Source: Anabaena sp. CRKS33
GTDB taxonomy: Bacteria; Cyanobacteriota; Cyanobacteriia; Cyanobacteriales; Nostocaceae
NCBI GenBank assembly: GCA_001672075.1
Contig: LJOT01000009.1
Coordinates: 1-39,585, forward strand
DNA: 39,585 nucleotides
Direction of reading: 5' to 3'
This document shows positions 7,930 through 15,396 of the stretch, piece by piece (the stretch's first letter is position 1; the number at the start of each line of letters is the position of its first letter). A program made the translations under genes and the position numbers. The notes under the pieces are model-generated. The model had not been told where the DNA came from. It was given only the letters and a program-made list of their open reading frames with translations, and made no database searches.

Positions 7930-10074
7930 CTATTCCTCCTCTCTGCGACTCTGCGACTCTGCGTGAGCAAAATTATTCTTTTTTTGTCGAGTTCTCAAAG
8001 CTGCTTTAAGTGCTTTTAACTTATAAGCATCCGCATCTTTGCACCAACTTAACCTATAACCGTTAATAACAGTACAATTTTCTTTTAAGCATTTTTTCCA
8101 GCCAGAAAGATGACTAATACTGTGCCAATTATCTAAAAGTCCTCTATTTTCTTCTTGACGAGTTAATTTAGCAAATTTCTCATATTGGGGATAATCGGGA
8201 GTGACTAAAGCATCTATTTGGTGTAATATTGGTGGGTCATTTTCCAGATCATAATCTTGATAAGTAACGTGCAAATCTCGTAAATCAATGGTCATCACTT
8301 TTGATAAAATTGGGTGAGGATCAATATCAAAATCAGGGTAAAATAAATAGGATATTTTCGGTGTTTTTAGATGGAATTTAATCACATTTGCGGCTTCTAA
8401 TCTGCCAATAGTGCGACTAGCGCAGCCTTCATAAAGCCTTAACAAGGGGTCTATTGCTTGTAATGCGGAAATATGTACCACAAGGGAATTAGGAAGTTTT
8501 TTACCTACTTTGCTTTCTTGACAACGTTTAATGATTAATTCTGTATTTCCTAAACTACGTAACATTTGATCAGCGTCTAAACAAGCTTGTTTATAACTAC
8601 TATATAAACCAATTATATCCTCCTTGACCGCTGGTGCTAATTGTCCTAATCTGGGACGACGGCTAAAATTACAGAGTGCTAAATAAACCATTATATCTTG
8701 ACGGCGTTTGTCAGCGATCGCTTGCCATTCTTCTGAATCAGTTGCCTGTATAATGACATTAAAAGCCCGCCGTAAACTCCCAAATTCCTGAGCAATTTCC
8801 GCCTCTTGGGGTAATTCACCTTTAATAGGAAGTCTTCCCCGTTCCGTGATAAAATTCATCAAGGGAGTCAATAATTCTTGGTGTTCCTGAAACTGTTGCA
8901 CACAATTACGTATTCTAGGGGTAGTAGCACGGGACCGGAAACGAGAAACGCGAAATAACTCCGCGTCAGCTTCATCTCGAAAGACAAAATAAACACCTAA
9001 GCCCACGGGAATAGCATCCACTCCTAACACTTGGTCAATGTAAATTTTTAATTCTTCTTGTTCATAATATTTCTGAAATGTGTTACGATTAGTGATTACC
9101 CCATCACCATAAGCAATGACACCGCGTTTAATGTCGGCTATCAAAACTTGGGCGGCTACTAACAGCACCCTTTGAGTGAGTTCCCAGGCTTGAATTAGGG
9201 CTTCCCGGCGCTCGCTAGTATTTTCAATGACATTAATCACAAAACCGATATTGACAATATCCGCAGCCATTCGCGGTGTATCAGGGGAATAGTACGGGTC
9301 CCAGCCAGAACTTATATAACCTTGTTCTGCCATACGAGTCACATCTCCACCATGTCCACAACCGTAATCAAAAAAGGTGGTTTCTGGACTAAATAACCCA
9401 TAATCCAGGGCTAAACGGACGGGACGGGATAAATCAGGACGAATAATTGCGGCTTTGTGACGCTCTATTTTCGGTACTAGGGTTGTGGACACAGAACGGC
9501 TTTCCCGTTGAATTAAGTGATGTCCCTGAATTTCCACTCCAAAAATTTGTAGCCTTTGTTCCCAGCCCAACTTAGTACCAATACCTTGAGTATGATTAAG
9601 TAAACCCAAAGCCACTTGAGCGCGAGTTAAGGCAGCAAACTCTGCATATAAAGGATATTCTGGAGTAACAAAAGTTTCTTTGCGGTGTAAAATTGGGGGA
9701 TTTTCTGAATCGCTGTAATCCCGATAACCAACATCTAGAGTTGTTAAATCCACCTGAATACTATAGTGTAAAGACGGATGAGGGTCTGTATCAAAATGCG
9801 GATAAAATAAATAGGAAATTTTGGGTTTATTGGTACTAAATTTAACTATAGTTGCTGACTGAACTTGAGGTAAAGCCCTACGAACGCAACCTTCATATTC
9901 TTGCAGCCAAGGGTCAAGAGTATGTAATGCTAAAACATGAATGTAAAAAGCATCAGGTAAAATTTTGCCAAAGGGACTATTTTGGCAATATTGAATTATG
10001 TTACCGAGTTCAAGGGGATAAAACTCGGAGAGGTTTTCCTCAAGGGTATTGGTGATATTGTCAGGTGCAAACAT
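7930..10074 (-). CDS. DNA phosphorothioation-associated putative methyltransferase, with duplicated terminal domain
   Basis: A 714-residue protein. Residues 235-245 (FDYGCGHGGDV) are a Rossmann SAM-binding motif I, followed by GWDPYYSP and VNIGFVINVIE, the signature order of the methyltransferase family linked to Dnd systems. Residues about 26-170 (IIQYCQNSPFGKILPDAFYI ... KISYLFYPHFDTDPHP) recur at about 514-655 (IIKRCQESKVGKKLPNSLVV ... KISYLFYPDFDIDPHP), so a domain has been duplicated around the catalytic core. The last dozen residues (HAESQSRREEE) are encoded by a dispersed gene-tail repeat, so the original C-terminus has probably been replaced. It lies about 11 kb from the main dnd genes. 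Role and target base are unknown; a link with phosphorothioation is known only as genomic association for the family. Confidence 0.8.
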   Translation of the reverse strand: MFAPDNITNTLEENLSEFYPLELGNIIQYCQNSPFGKILPDAFYIHVLALHTLDPWLQEYEGCVRRALPQVQSATIVKFSTNKPKISYLFYPHFDTDPHPSLHYSIQVDLTTLDVGYRDYSDSENPPILHRKETFVTPEYPLYAEFAALTRAQVALGLLNHTQGIGTKLGWEQRLQIFGVEIQGHHLIQRESRSVSTTLVPKIERHKAAIIRPDLSRPVRLALDYGLFSPETTFFDYGCGHGGDVTRMAEQGYISSGWDPYYSPDTPRMAADIVNIGFVINVIENTSERREALIQAWELTQRVLLVAAQVLIADIKRGVIAYGDGVITNRNTFQKYYEQEELKIYIDQVLGVDAIPVGLGVYFVFRDEADAELFRVSRFRSRATTPRIRNCVQQFQEHQELLTPLMNFITERGRLPIKGELPQEAEIAQEFGSLRRAFNVIIQATDSEEWQAIADKRRQDIMVYLALCNFSRRPRLGQLAPAVKEDIIGLYSSYKQACLDADQMLRSLGNTELIIKRCQESKVGKKLPNSLVVHISALQAIDPLLRLYEGCASRTIGRLEAANVIKFHLKTPKISYLFYPDFDIDPHPILSKVMTIDLRDLHVTYQDYDLENDPPILHQIDALVTPDYPQYEKFAKLTRQEENRGLLDNWHSISHLSGWKKCLKENCTVINGYRLSWCKDADAYKLKALKAALRTRQKKNNFAHAESQSRREEE

Positions 10075-10462
10075 GAATCTGTCATCTTGTAGAAATAGAG
10101 ATAACCTGATTAAAATTACTTTAGTACAAAAAGCTGAAAATAGAAATAAAAAAGGTGATCACCTAGACAAAAACTGCTCAAGTCCTCATTTATCTCCGTC
10201 CTCTGTGTCCTCTGTGTCCTAGTAGGTTCGTTCTTGTATTGATCAAATATAGCAAAAAGAGCGAAAAGGCCAGAAACAAAAATTGGAGATAAGTAAAGTT
10301 TTGTTAATTCATATAAATTGACAATTCTTAATTAAAATTAAGATATTTGTCTAATTATTAAATTTTTAATAATACTTATATCTAGTTGTAGATTTATGCA
10401 GTCACTTAATATGAGAATTGTGTAATCTGAAAACAACTAACTAATGATTAAATAGAGGTCTA
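10075..10462. other. Gene-free stretch with tail repeat
   Basis: AT-rich DNA between the divergent methyltransferase-like gene and the small ORF at 10463. At about 10190-10235 it holds a dispersed repeat of the CCTCTGTGTCC type, seen in many cyanobacterial intergenic regions. The rest should hold the promoters of both neighbours; I see no clear box or RNA gene. Confidence 0.5.
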
Positions 10463-10681
10463 ATGACTCCCACAATCATGCGTCAGCTTTGGTCTATAAT
10501 TGAAGCTACCCACACAGTAACGCTTTTGCAACTTGATGATGACAGTTTAGTCCAGTGGTTGGTAAAACAAATCACTAATCAAGCCTTCTTAGATGCCAGT
10601 GAGATTGATTTCCTTTGTGATTATATTCAATCTCGGCTGAGTCTGATTCGTGATTTAGCTTATGAACGTCAACAAACATGA
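10463..10681 (+). CDS. Small hypothetical protein
   Basis: A 72-residue ORF with an AGAGGT element eight bases before its ATG. The sequence is acidic and looks helical (LQLDDDSLVQWLVKQITN, EIDFLCDYIQSRLSLIRDLA), with no membrane segment or recognisable motif. It has the look of a conserved cyanobacterial hypothetical protein. It is convergent with ribD, 17 bases from its stop. I do not recognise a function. Confidence 0.6.
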   Translation: MTPTIMRQLWSIIEATHTVTLLQLDDDSLVQWLVKQITNQAFLDASEIDFLCDYIQSRLSLIRDLAYERQQT

Positions 10682-10698
10682 TTAAATGTTTATGCTAT

Positions 10699-11880
10699 TT
10701 ATTTGATTCTTGATGGTAAATAACCTTCTACTAAGCAGTCAGAACCGATAATTCGCCAACTTACCCGTTCCAGGGGTAACGCTTCAGTCATACTGGTTAA
10801 ACCTAAATCTCCTACAGGTGTGGGAGCATGATTTCCACCAATAATTTTGGGAGCGATAAATGCCATAATTTTTTGAACCGCGCCTTGAGCGATCGCACTA
10901 GCTGCTAGAATACCACCACATTCCCATAGTACGCTACAAAAACCGCGCTCATATAAATGAGTCATAACTTGTTCTGGAGTCAGTGATCTAAATTCTAGTA
11001 CCTCCACCCCTTTTTCCCGCAGCATATTTTGAAAAGTCTGTGAGCTACCAACCTCCGTCAACACTAAAGTTGGAGCTTCCCGAGTATCCCACAAGCGAGC
11101 TTGTTCTGGTAAATTCAGACTTCGACTCATCACTACTCGCATGGGATTATGAGCATCACAGTTGTGGCTAGTTAAATAAGGATTATCTTTTATCACCGTG
11201 TTTCCACCGACAACAACAGCATCACAAGCGGCTCGGAGGCGATGAACTTCCGCACGAGCATCTTGATTTGTTACCCAAGCACTATGACCGGAGGTAGTAG
11301 CAATTTTGCCATCTAAAGTCATAGCATATTTCAAAATCCCTAAAGGTCGCTGATAGAGAATACGATGAATAAACCCTTCATTTAATCGCCGACAAGCGGC
11401 TTCTTCCACGCCGACGACCACTTCTATACCAGCAGCACGTAACCGCGCCATACCGCCACCAGCGACTAAGGGATTAGGATCAACCATTCCCACCACCACC
11501 TTAGACACTCCAGCATTAATTAATGCTTCTGAACAGGGGGGAGTGCGTCCATAGTGGTTACAAGGTTCAAGACTGACATAAATAGTGCTTCCTCGCGCTC
11601 GTTCTCCCGCTGCTTTCAGGGCAAAAACTTCTGCATGAGGTTCACCCGCACGGGGATGAAATCCTTCCCCCACAACCTCCCCATTTTGAACAACCACCGC
11701 CCCGACTAAGGGATTTGGTGAAGTGCGCCCCAAAGCCATAGCAGCTAGTTCTAGACACCTTAGCATCATAGCAGAATCAAAGTCATTACCTACTATTTCT
11801 TTGACTACAGGCTGCCCTAGCAGTTGAGTATCTTGAGGTAAAGATGTAGATATTGGGGAGATTTCCGGGAAATTATCCAT
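10699..11880 (-). CDS. ribD: Bifunctional riboflavin biosynthesis deaminase/reductase RibD
   Basis: A 393-residue enzyme for the second and third steps of riboflavin synthesis: deamination of the diaminopyrimidine from GTP, then NADPH reduction of the ribosyl chain. The deaminase half holds the zinc motif HAEV (H82, E84) and PCNHYGRTPPC (C107, C116). The reductase half begins near residue 175 (RPLGILKYAMTLDGKIATTSGHSAWVT) and includes the DAVVVGGNTV nucleotide-binding stretch. The roughly 35-residue N-terminal extension before CLELAAMALGRTSPNPLVGA is usual in cyanobacterial RibD, supporting this start. It begins 5 bases after the mreD stop, so it may be expressed with mreD. Confidence 0.95.
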   Translation of the reverse strand: MDNFPEISPISTSLPQDTQLLGQPVVKEIVGNDFDSAMMLRCLELAAMALGRTSPNPLVGAVVVQNGEVVGEGFHPRAGEPHAEVFALKAAGERARGSTIYVSLEPCNHYGRTPPCSEALINAGVSKVVVGMVDPNPLVAGGGMARLRAAGIEVVVGVEEAACRRLNEGFIHRILYQRPLGILKYAMTLDGKIATTSGHSAWVTNQDARAEVHRLRAACDAVVVGGNTVIKDNPYLTSHNCDAHNPMRVVMSRSLNLPEQARLWDTREAPTLVLTEVGSSQTFQNMLREKGVEVLEFRSLTPEQVMTHLYERGFCSVLWECGGILAASAIAQGAVQKIMAFIAPKIIGGNHAPTPVGDLGLTSMTEALPLERVSWRIIGSDCLVEGYLPSRIK

Positions 11881-11885
11881 TAGAC

Positions 11886-12503
11886 TTATGAATTACGAAT
11901 TAATTTGATCTGCCGCCACCAGCGATTAAGAGGATAATAAACCACCGGTGCCCACAAACTGCTAAGAATTGCCGAAGCTAGAGTAACACGCTGGTAATAT
12001 GTCCAAATGCTGGCTAGATGACGATTTCCTGCCAAAGACAACTGCACAGCAAAAATAGTATCTGCGACCACAGCCATCCCAAATACAATTAAAGCAATAG
12101 AAATAAAGTCTTCTTGAATAAACCGCTGTTTTTGAATTAGTGCTGTTAACATTCCTATTATTCCCAAACCCAAGGCATGAGTTGGATCTGGTGATGTCAT
12201 TGCGTCTTGCAATAGCCCTAAAATAATGCCTGATAGCATACCAGATAATACTGACCGGTTTACACTCCAAGACACTACCCAAATTAGTAGCCAGTTAGGA
12301 GCTATGCCTAATAACTCCATCCCGGGCAGACGAGTTGGCAACATTAGTAAACATAACATCACTGTCCCGAATATTACCATCCAATCTATAAATTGATGCC
12401 ACCAAGGATGCCATTGCACTAATGGCGGAATCAAAAAACGGGATTTTCGGGCTGGTGTTGCTGCTTTTTTGTTCCTTTCTCCAGGAAATCCAGGTATTTT
12501 CAT
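11886..12503 (-). CDS. mreD: Rod-shape determining protein MreD
   Basis: The 205-residue inner-membrane protein has a basic N-terminus followed by five or six hydrophobic segments (MVIFGTVMLCLLML, LLIWVVSWSV, MLSGIILGLLQDAM, ISIALIVFGMAVVADTIFAV, LASAILSSLWAPVVYY). The LLGIAPNWLLIWVVSWSV and GLLQDAM stretches fit cyanobacterial MreD. MreD works with MreC and MreB to organise side-wall peptidoglycan synthesis. These three genes are normally adjacent, but the 5' neighbour here is a toxin-antitoxin remnant on the other strand, so mreB and mreC must be elsewhere if present. The gene therefore probably has its own promoter in 12504-12590. Confidence 0.85.
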   Translation of the reverse strand: MKIPGFPGERNKKAATPARKSRFLIPPLVQWHPWWHQFIDWMVIFGTVMLCLLMLPTRLPGMELLGIAPNWLLIWVVSWSVNRSVLSGMLSGIILGLLQDAMTSPDPTHALGLGIIGMLTALIQKQRFIQEDFISIALIVFGMAVVADTIFAVQLSLAGNRHLASIWTYYQRVTLASAILSSLWAPVVYYPLNRWWRQIKLIRNS

Positions 12504-12589
12504 CGTTTCGGTGATTGGTGATTATCTTCTGAAGCTGTCTTCATACCGCCATTATGCAACGCCTTTTTATTTAACTATCGTTTCGGATA

Positions 12590-12618
12590 TTGCGTTTAGC
12601 GAAAATAAAAGATATTAT
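12590..12618 (+). promoter_or_regulatory. Sigma-70 type promoter of the antitoxin gene
   Basis: TTGCGT, a 17-base spacer and TATTAT form a good vegetative promoter about 34 bases before the antitoxin ATG. A transcription start near 12625 would give a leader of about 27 bases. Confidence 0.5.
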
Positions 12619-12651
12619 GCAATTACAAAATATATCACAAATCTAACCATT

Positions 12652-13125
12652 ATGAAGAATATCATCCCTGTCCAAAACCAACCTTTAGAGGCAATTAAGC
12701 CTGATTTTCATGTAGTAGATGAACAGTTATCAATCAAATACCTGGAAAATTTACTCAAAGCTCAACCTTCTCAACTAAAATTAGTAGCAGCAGACGGTCA
12801 AGAAATTATCATTCCCGAATCCGTTTATCATCTGTTATATCAGACTGTTCATGCACTGGCATCCGGTAAAGTAATATCTGTAGTTATTCAGGATAGAGAA
12901 CTAACAACACAAAAAGCCGCAGACCTTCTTAAAGTTTCCCGTCCTTACCTGATTAAGTTATTAGAGCAGGGTGAAATTCCTTATATCACAGTAGGAACAC
13001 ACCGACGAGTTCGCTTTGATGATTTAATGAAATACAAGGAGCAAAGAGATGCTAAACGTAGCCAATTTTTGCAGGAGATGATTGATATTAGCGAAGAAGC
13101 TGGACTTTATGATTATGAGGAGTGA
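12652..13125 (+). CDS. Excisionase-type helix-turn-helix antitoxin
   Basis: I used the ATG at 12652, giving 157 residues; upstream in-frame codons lie in the promoter region. The C-terminal half has the excisionase/DNA-binding helix-turn-helix LTTQKAADLLKVSRPYLIKLLEQGEIPYITVGTHRRVRFDDL, shown here in part: TTQKAADLLKVSRPYLIKLL, then VGTHRRVRFDDLM. This architecture is typical of antitoxins paired with PIN-domain ribonucleases in cyanobacteria, and a damaged PIN gene follows 12 bases downstream. It probably represses its own promoter. With the toxin broken, it would be an orphan. Confidence 0.82.
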   Translation: MKNIIPVQNQPLEAIKPDFHVVDEQLSIKYLENLLKAQPSQLKLVAADGQEIIIPESVYHLLYQTVHALASGKVISVVIQDRELTTQKAADLLKVSRPYLIKLLEQGEIPYITVGTHRRVRFDDLMKYKEQRDAKRSQFLQEMIDISEEAGLYDYEE

Positions 13126-13137
13126 GTAAAAAGTCAA

Positions 13138-13330
13138 ATGACTATGTCCAGTGTTGTCTTAGATGCCTGTGTTCTGATTCCTTCGTACCTACGAGACACC
13201 TTGCTGACTACTGCTGGGGCTGGTCTTTACATACCATTCATCAGCAGATGTTGAAGCATTCCAAAGATTTGAAAAAAGCTTAGAGCAGCAATTACAAGAA
13301 GCTGAAATACAAAAGTCTCAAACTCCATAA
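13138..13330 (+). pseudogene. PIN-domain toxin, internally deleted remnant
   Basis: The ATG at 13138 opens MTMSSVVLDACVLIPSYLRD, the exact N-terminus expected of a PIN ribonuclease with its first catalytic Asp (D9). After ..TTAGAGLY the reading changes to IPFISRC and stops at 13254. A different frame then encodes a plausible helical tail (ADVEAFQRFEKSLEQQLQEA) to a TAA at 13330. A full PIN toxin is about 180-190 residues, so roughly two thirds, including the other acidic active-site residues, is deleted. It cannot be an active nuclease. Confidence 0.75.
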
Positions 13331-13386
13331 CCTAACTTTAACCACAAAATGTTAAATCTAGTAACGTTGAATGATAGAAAAACAAC

Positions 13387-14433
13387 GTGAAAGCACAAGT
13401 ATTTAGAGGCGTAAATCAATTATCCTACGAAGATGTCCCAGTTCCCACACTAGAAGCAGATGAAGTTCTGGTACAGGTGCGGGTTGTCGGTTTGTGTCAG
13501 TCCGATATTAAAAAGATTCGCTATCCTTTGTATGCACCGCCACGCATATTTGGACATGAAACCGCTGGAACTATTGCAGCAATTGGTTCTCAGGTGCAAG
13601 GGTGGCAAGTGGGACAACGGGTAGCTGTGATGCACCATATACCATGTATGCGTTGCGCCTATTGCTTAAATGATAATTTCTCTATGTGCGATGTTTATAA
13701 AAATATCTCCACTACCGCAGGTTTTAACCCCAGTGGCGGCGGTTTTGCTGAGTATGTGAAAGTTCCAGCCCACATTGTCCAAAATGGTGGCTTAATTCCC
13801 ATTCCTGATCATATCAGTTTTGAAGAGGCGAGTTTTGTTGAACCTACTAATTGCTGTTTAAAAGCTGTTAAAAAAGCCCAAATTGCACCGGGACAAACTG
13901 TTCTGGTCACTGGTGCAGGTCCTATTGGCTTAATGTTTATGATGTTGGTGAAGTTCTTTGGGGCTAAAGCGATCGCTACAGACCTCTTACCTTCTAGAAT
14001 TGAAAAGGCTCTGGAAATAGGCGCACAAGCGGCTTTTGATGCCCGTGATCCTGATTTACCTGCGAAAGTTCAAGCTTTGACCGGGGGTATGGGTGTCGAT
14101 GTCACTTTATTAGCAGTTCCTAGCGATAAAGCGTTTTTTCAAGCTTTGGACTGTACTCGCAAAGGTGGAAAAATCCTGTTTTTTGCGGAATTTCCCGATG
14201 AGTTGACAATTCCCATTAATCCTAATATCCTCTATCGTCGAGAAATAGATTTAATGGGTAGTTATAGCTCATCCTACCGTTTACAAAGCTTATCTGCGGA
14301 TATTGTCTTTAATCGCCGCATTGATGTTAAAGCTTTGATTAGCGATCGCTATCCCCTACAAAATTTACCACAAGCCGTAGACCAAGCGATCGCCCCTACA
14401 GCAGAAACTTATAAAATCTTAATCTATCCGTAA
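13387..14433 (+). CDS. Zinc-dependent alcohol/sorbitol-type dehydrogenase
   Basis: A 348-residue medium-chain dehydrogenase read from a GTG start. GHETAGTIAAIGSQVQGW is the GHE zinc-site region, and C37 in VGLCQSD would be the first catalytic zinc ligand. A structural zinc loop follows (CMRCAYCLNDNFSMC), and VLVTGAGPIGLMFMMLVKFFG is the dinucleotide-binding GXGXXG region. It should oxidise an alcohol or polyol with NAD(P); the substrate is not readable. The 3' 75 or so bases are copied twice more downstream, beyond the stop. It stands alone on the plus strand. Confidence 0.88.
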   Translation: MKAQVFRGVNQLSYEDVPVPTLEADEVLVQVRVVGLCQSDIKKIRYPLYAPPRIFGHETAGTIAAIGSQVQGWQVGQRVAVMHHIPCMRCAYCLNDNFSMCDVYKNISTTAGFNPSGGGFAEYVKVPAHIVQNGGLIPIPDHISFEEASFVEPTNCCLKAVKKAQIAPGQTVLVTGAGPIGLMFMMLVKFFGAKAIATDLLPSRIEKALEIGAQAAFDARDPDLPAKVQALTGGMGVDVTLLAVPSDKAFFQALDCTRKGGKILFFAEFPDELTIPINPNILYRREIDLMGSYSSSYRLQSLSADIVFNRRIDVKALISDRYPLQNLPQAVDQAIAPTAETYKILIYP

Positions 14434-14718
14434 ATCAACTTAGGATTTGGGGATTAATCCTGTTAATCCTTAAATCCTGGCCATCCTGATTCTGACTACT
14501 ACAAAATTTACCACAAGCCGTAGACCAAGCGATCGCCCCTACAGCAGAAACTTATAAAATCTTAATCTATCCGTAAATCAATTTAGGATTTGGGGATTAA
14601 TCCTGTTAATCCTTAAATCCTGGCCATCCTGATTCTGACTACTACAAAATCTACCACAAGCCGTAGACCAAGCGATCGCCCCTACAGCAGAAACTTATAA
14701 AATCTTAATCTATCCATA
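14356..14718 (+). repeat. 143-bp tandem repeat made from the 3' end of the dehydrogenase gene
   Basis: Copy 1 starts at 14356 inside the dehydrogenase gene (CTACAAAATTTACCACAAG), copy 2 at 14499 and copy 3 at 14642, a constant period of 143 bases. Copy 3 stops after about 77 bases. The copies differ by only a few substitutions (for example AATCAACTTAGG versus AATCAATTTAGG), so the amplification is recent. Copies 2 and 3 are outside the gene. Confidence 0.95.
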
Positions 14719-14818
14719 AGCAAACCAGGGGAGAGGGTGAAAATAAATCTCTATTTATTCCCATTATTCCCAATATCAATCACCAATTTTATTAAGTTTT
14801 ATATCATTTCAGGATTTT

Positions 14819-14832
14819 GTAGTTTACGCTAC
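14819..14832 (+). promoter_or_regulatory. Upstream NtcA-type site of gifA
   Basis: GTAGTTTACGCTAC fits the NtcA consensus GTA-N8-TAC exactly. It belongs to a stretch of about 34 bases (14813-14847) that is nearly repeated at 14931-14964, so the gifA control region itself looks duplicated. The copy lacks a good -10 box. Confidence 0.6.
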
Positions 14833-14935
14833 AGATTTTCATGTTATCCTCAAAATGACGAGGGTGGCAAATAAATGATCAGTCAAAAGCCATAGAAGTA
14901 ACGCAATCATATTTATTTGAAAAAATTTATGATTT

Positions 14936-14968
14936 TGTAGTTTACACTACAGATTTTTGTGTTATAGT
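14936..14968 (+). promoter_or_regulatory. gifA promoter overlapped by an NtcA site
   Basis: GTAGTTTACACTAC (14937-14950) fits GTA-N8-TAC and is part of the perfect palindrome TGTAGT-TTAC-ACTACA. It covers a -35 box TTTACA (14941-14946), which is 16 bases from the -10 box TATAGT (14963-14968). A regulator bound here would block RNA polymerase. This agrees with the known repression of gif genes by NtcA when nitrogen is scarce. Confidence 0.75.
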
Positions 14969-15026
14969 ATGAATCGAAAAGATAGTAGATTGTCTGTCAG
15001 TAAATAAACATCTAGGGGGCAGTATT

Positions 15027-15227
15027 ATGTCTATTCAAGAAAAATTCCGCGTGATGATGGTACGGGAACATCAACAAGTTAAAAACCGTCAACAATCTAT
15101 GTTGATGCGTGCTGCACAAGAACTGGGACTCCATCATGAAATAGCGGACTACTGGAATCCCATTCAAGGTAAAATAGATTCGACAACCCAAATGCTTTAT
15201 GGACGTAGCCAAGCGACTATGAGCTAG
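15027..15227 (+). CDS. gifA: Glutamine synthetase inactivating factor IF7
   Basis: A 66-residue, arginine/glutamine-rich protein that I recognise as IF7 (REHQQVKNRQQSMLMRAAQE, with a conserved-looking YGRSQAT near the end). IF7 is a natively disordered inhibitor that binds glutamine synthetase when nitrogen is abundant and shuts it down. Arginines at 8, 21 and 28 are present; as I recall, these are the residues reported as essential for glutamine synthetase binding in the Anabaena homologue. It has an AGGGGG ribosome binding site and faces glnA tail to tail, as I recall from Anabaena PCC 7120. Two NtcA-type boxes lie upstream. I see no glutamine riboswitch in the short leader. Confidence 0.88.
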   Translation: MSIQEKFRVMMVREHQQVKNRQQSMLMRAAQELGLHHEIADYWNPIQGKIDSTTQMLYGRSQATMS

Positions 15228-15249
15228 TTATCTTTGGCCTTAATGATGT

Positions 15250-15275
15250 AAAAAAAGCCACCTCAGAGGGTGGCT
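15250..15275 (-). terminator. glnA Rho-independent terminator
   Basis: On the minus strand the stem AGCCACC/GGTGGCT with a six-base loop is followed by seven T residues, a classic intrinsic terminator about 120 bases after the glnA stop. It sits 23 bases past the gifA stop, so it may also slow gifA transcripts, although the T-run is only on the glnA side. Confidence 0.8.
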
Positions 15276-15302
15276 CAATAAATTATTGCTTTTACTAATT
15301 TT

Positions 15303-15388
15303 GAGACATCTATTGAGAATTAGATATGCTTTACCTAATTGTAGAGAAGTTCCGTGGAACTTCTCTACAATATTTACCACTAGATGTC
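15303..15388. repeat. Perfect palindrome nested in longer inverted repeat
   Basis: At 15338-15371 ATTGTAGAGAAGTTCC is followed after two bases by its exact complement, giving a 16-bp stem. Outside it, AGACATCTA near 15303 pairs with TAGATGTCT near 15380. GTAGAGAAGTTCC-type palindromes are a dispersed family in Nostocales genomes. It sits just downstream of the glnA stop. Confidence 0.75.
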
Positions 15389-15396
15389 TATTGTAA

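Noticed and set aside
12469-12651. Long N-terminal extension of the antitoxin
   Set aside because: It overlaps the divergent mreD start and the promoter; the ATG at 12652 gives a normal antitoxin.
14975-15026. Glutamine riboswitch in the gifA leader
   Set aside because: The leader is only about 50 bases and lacks the conserved glutamine aptamer core.
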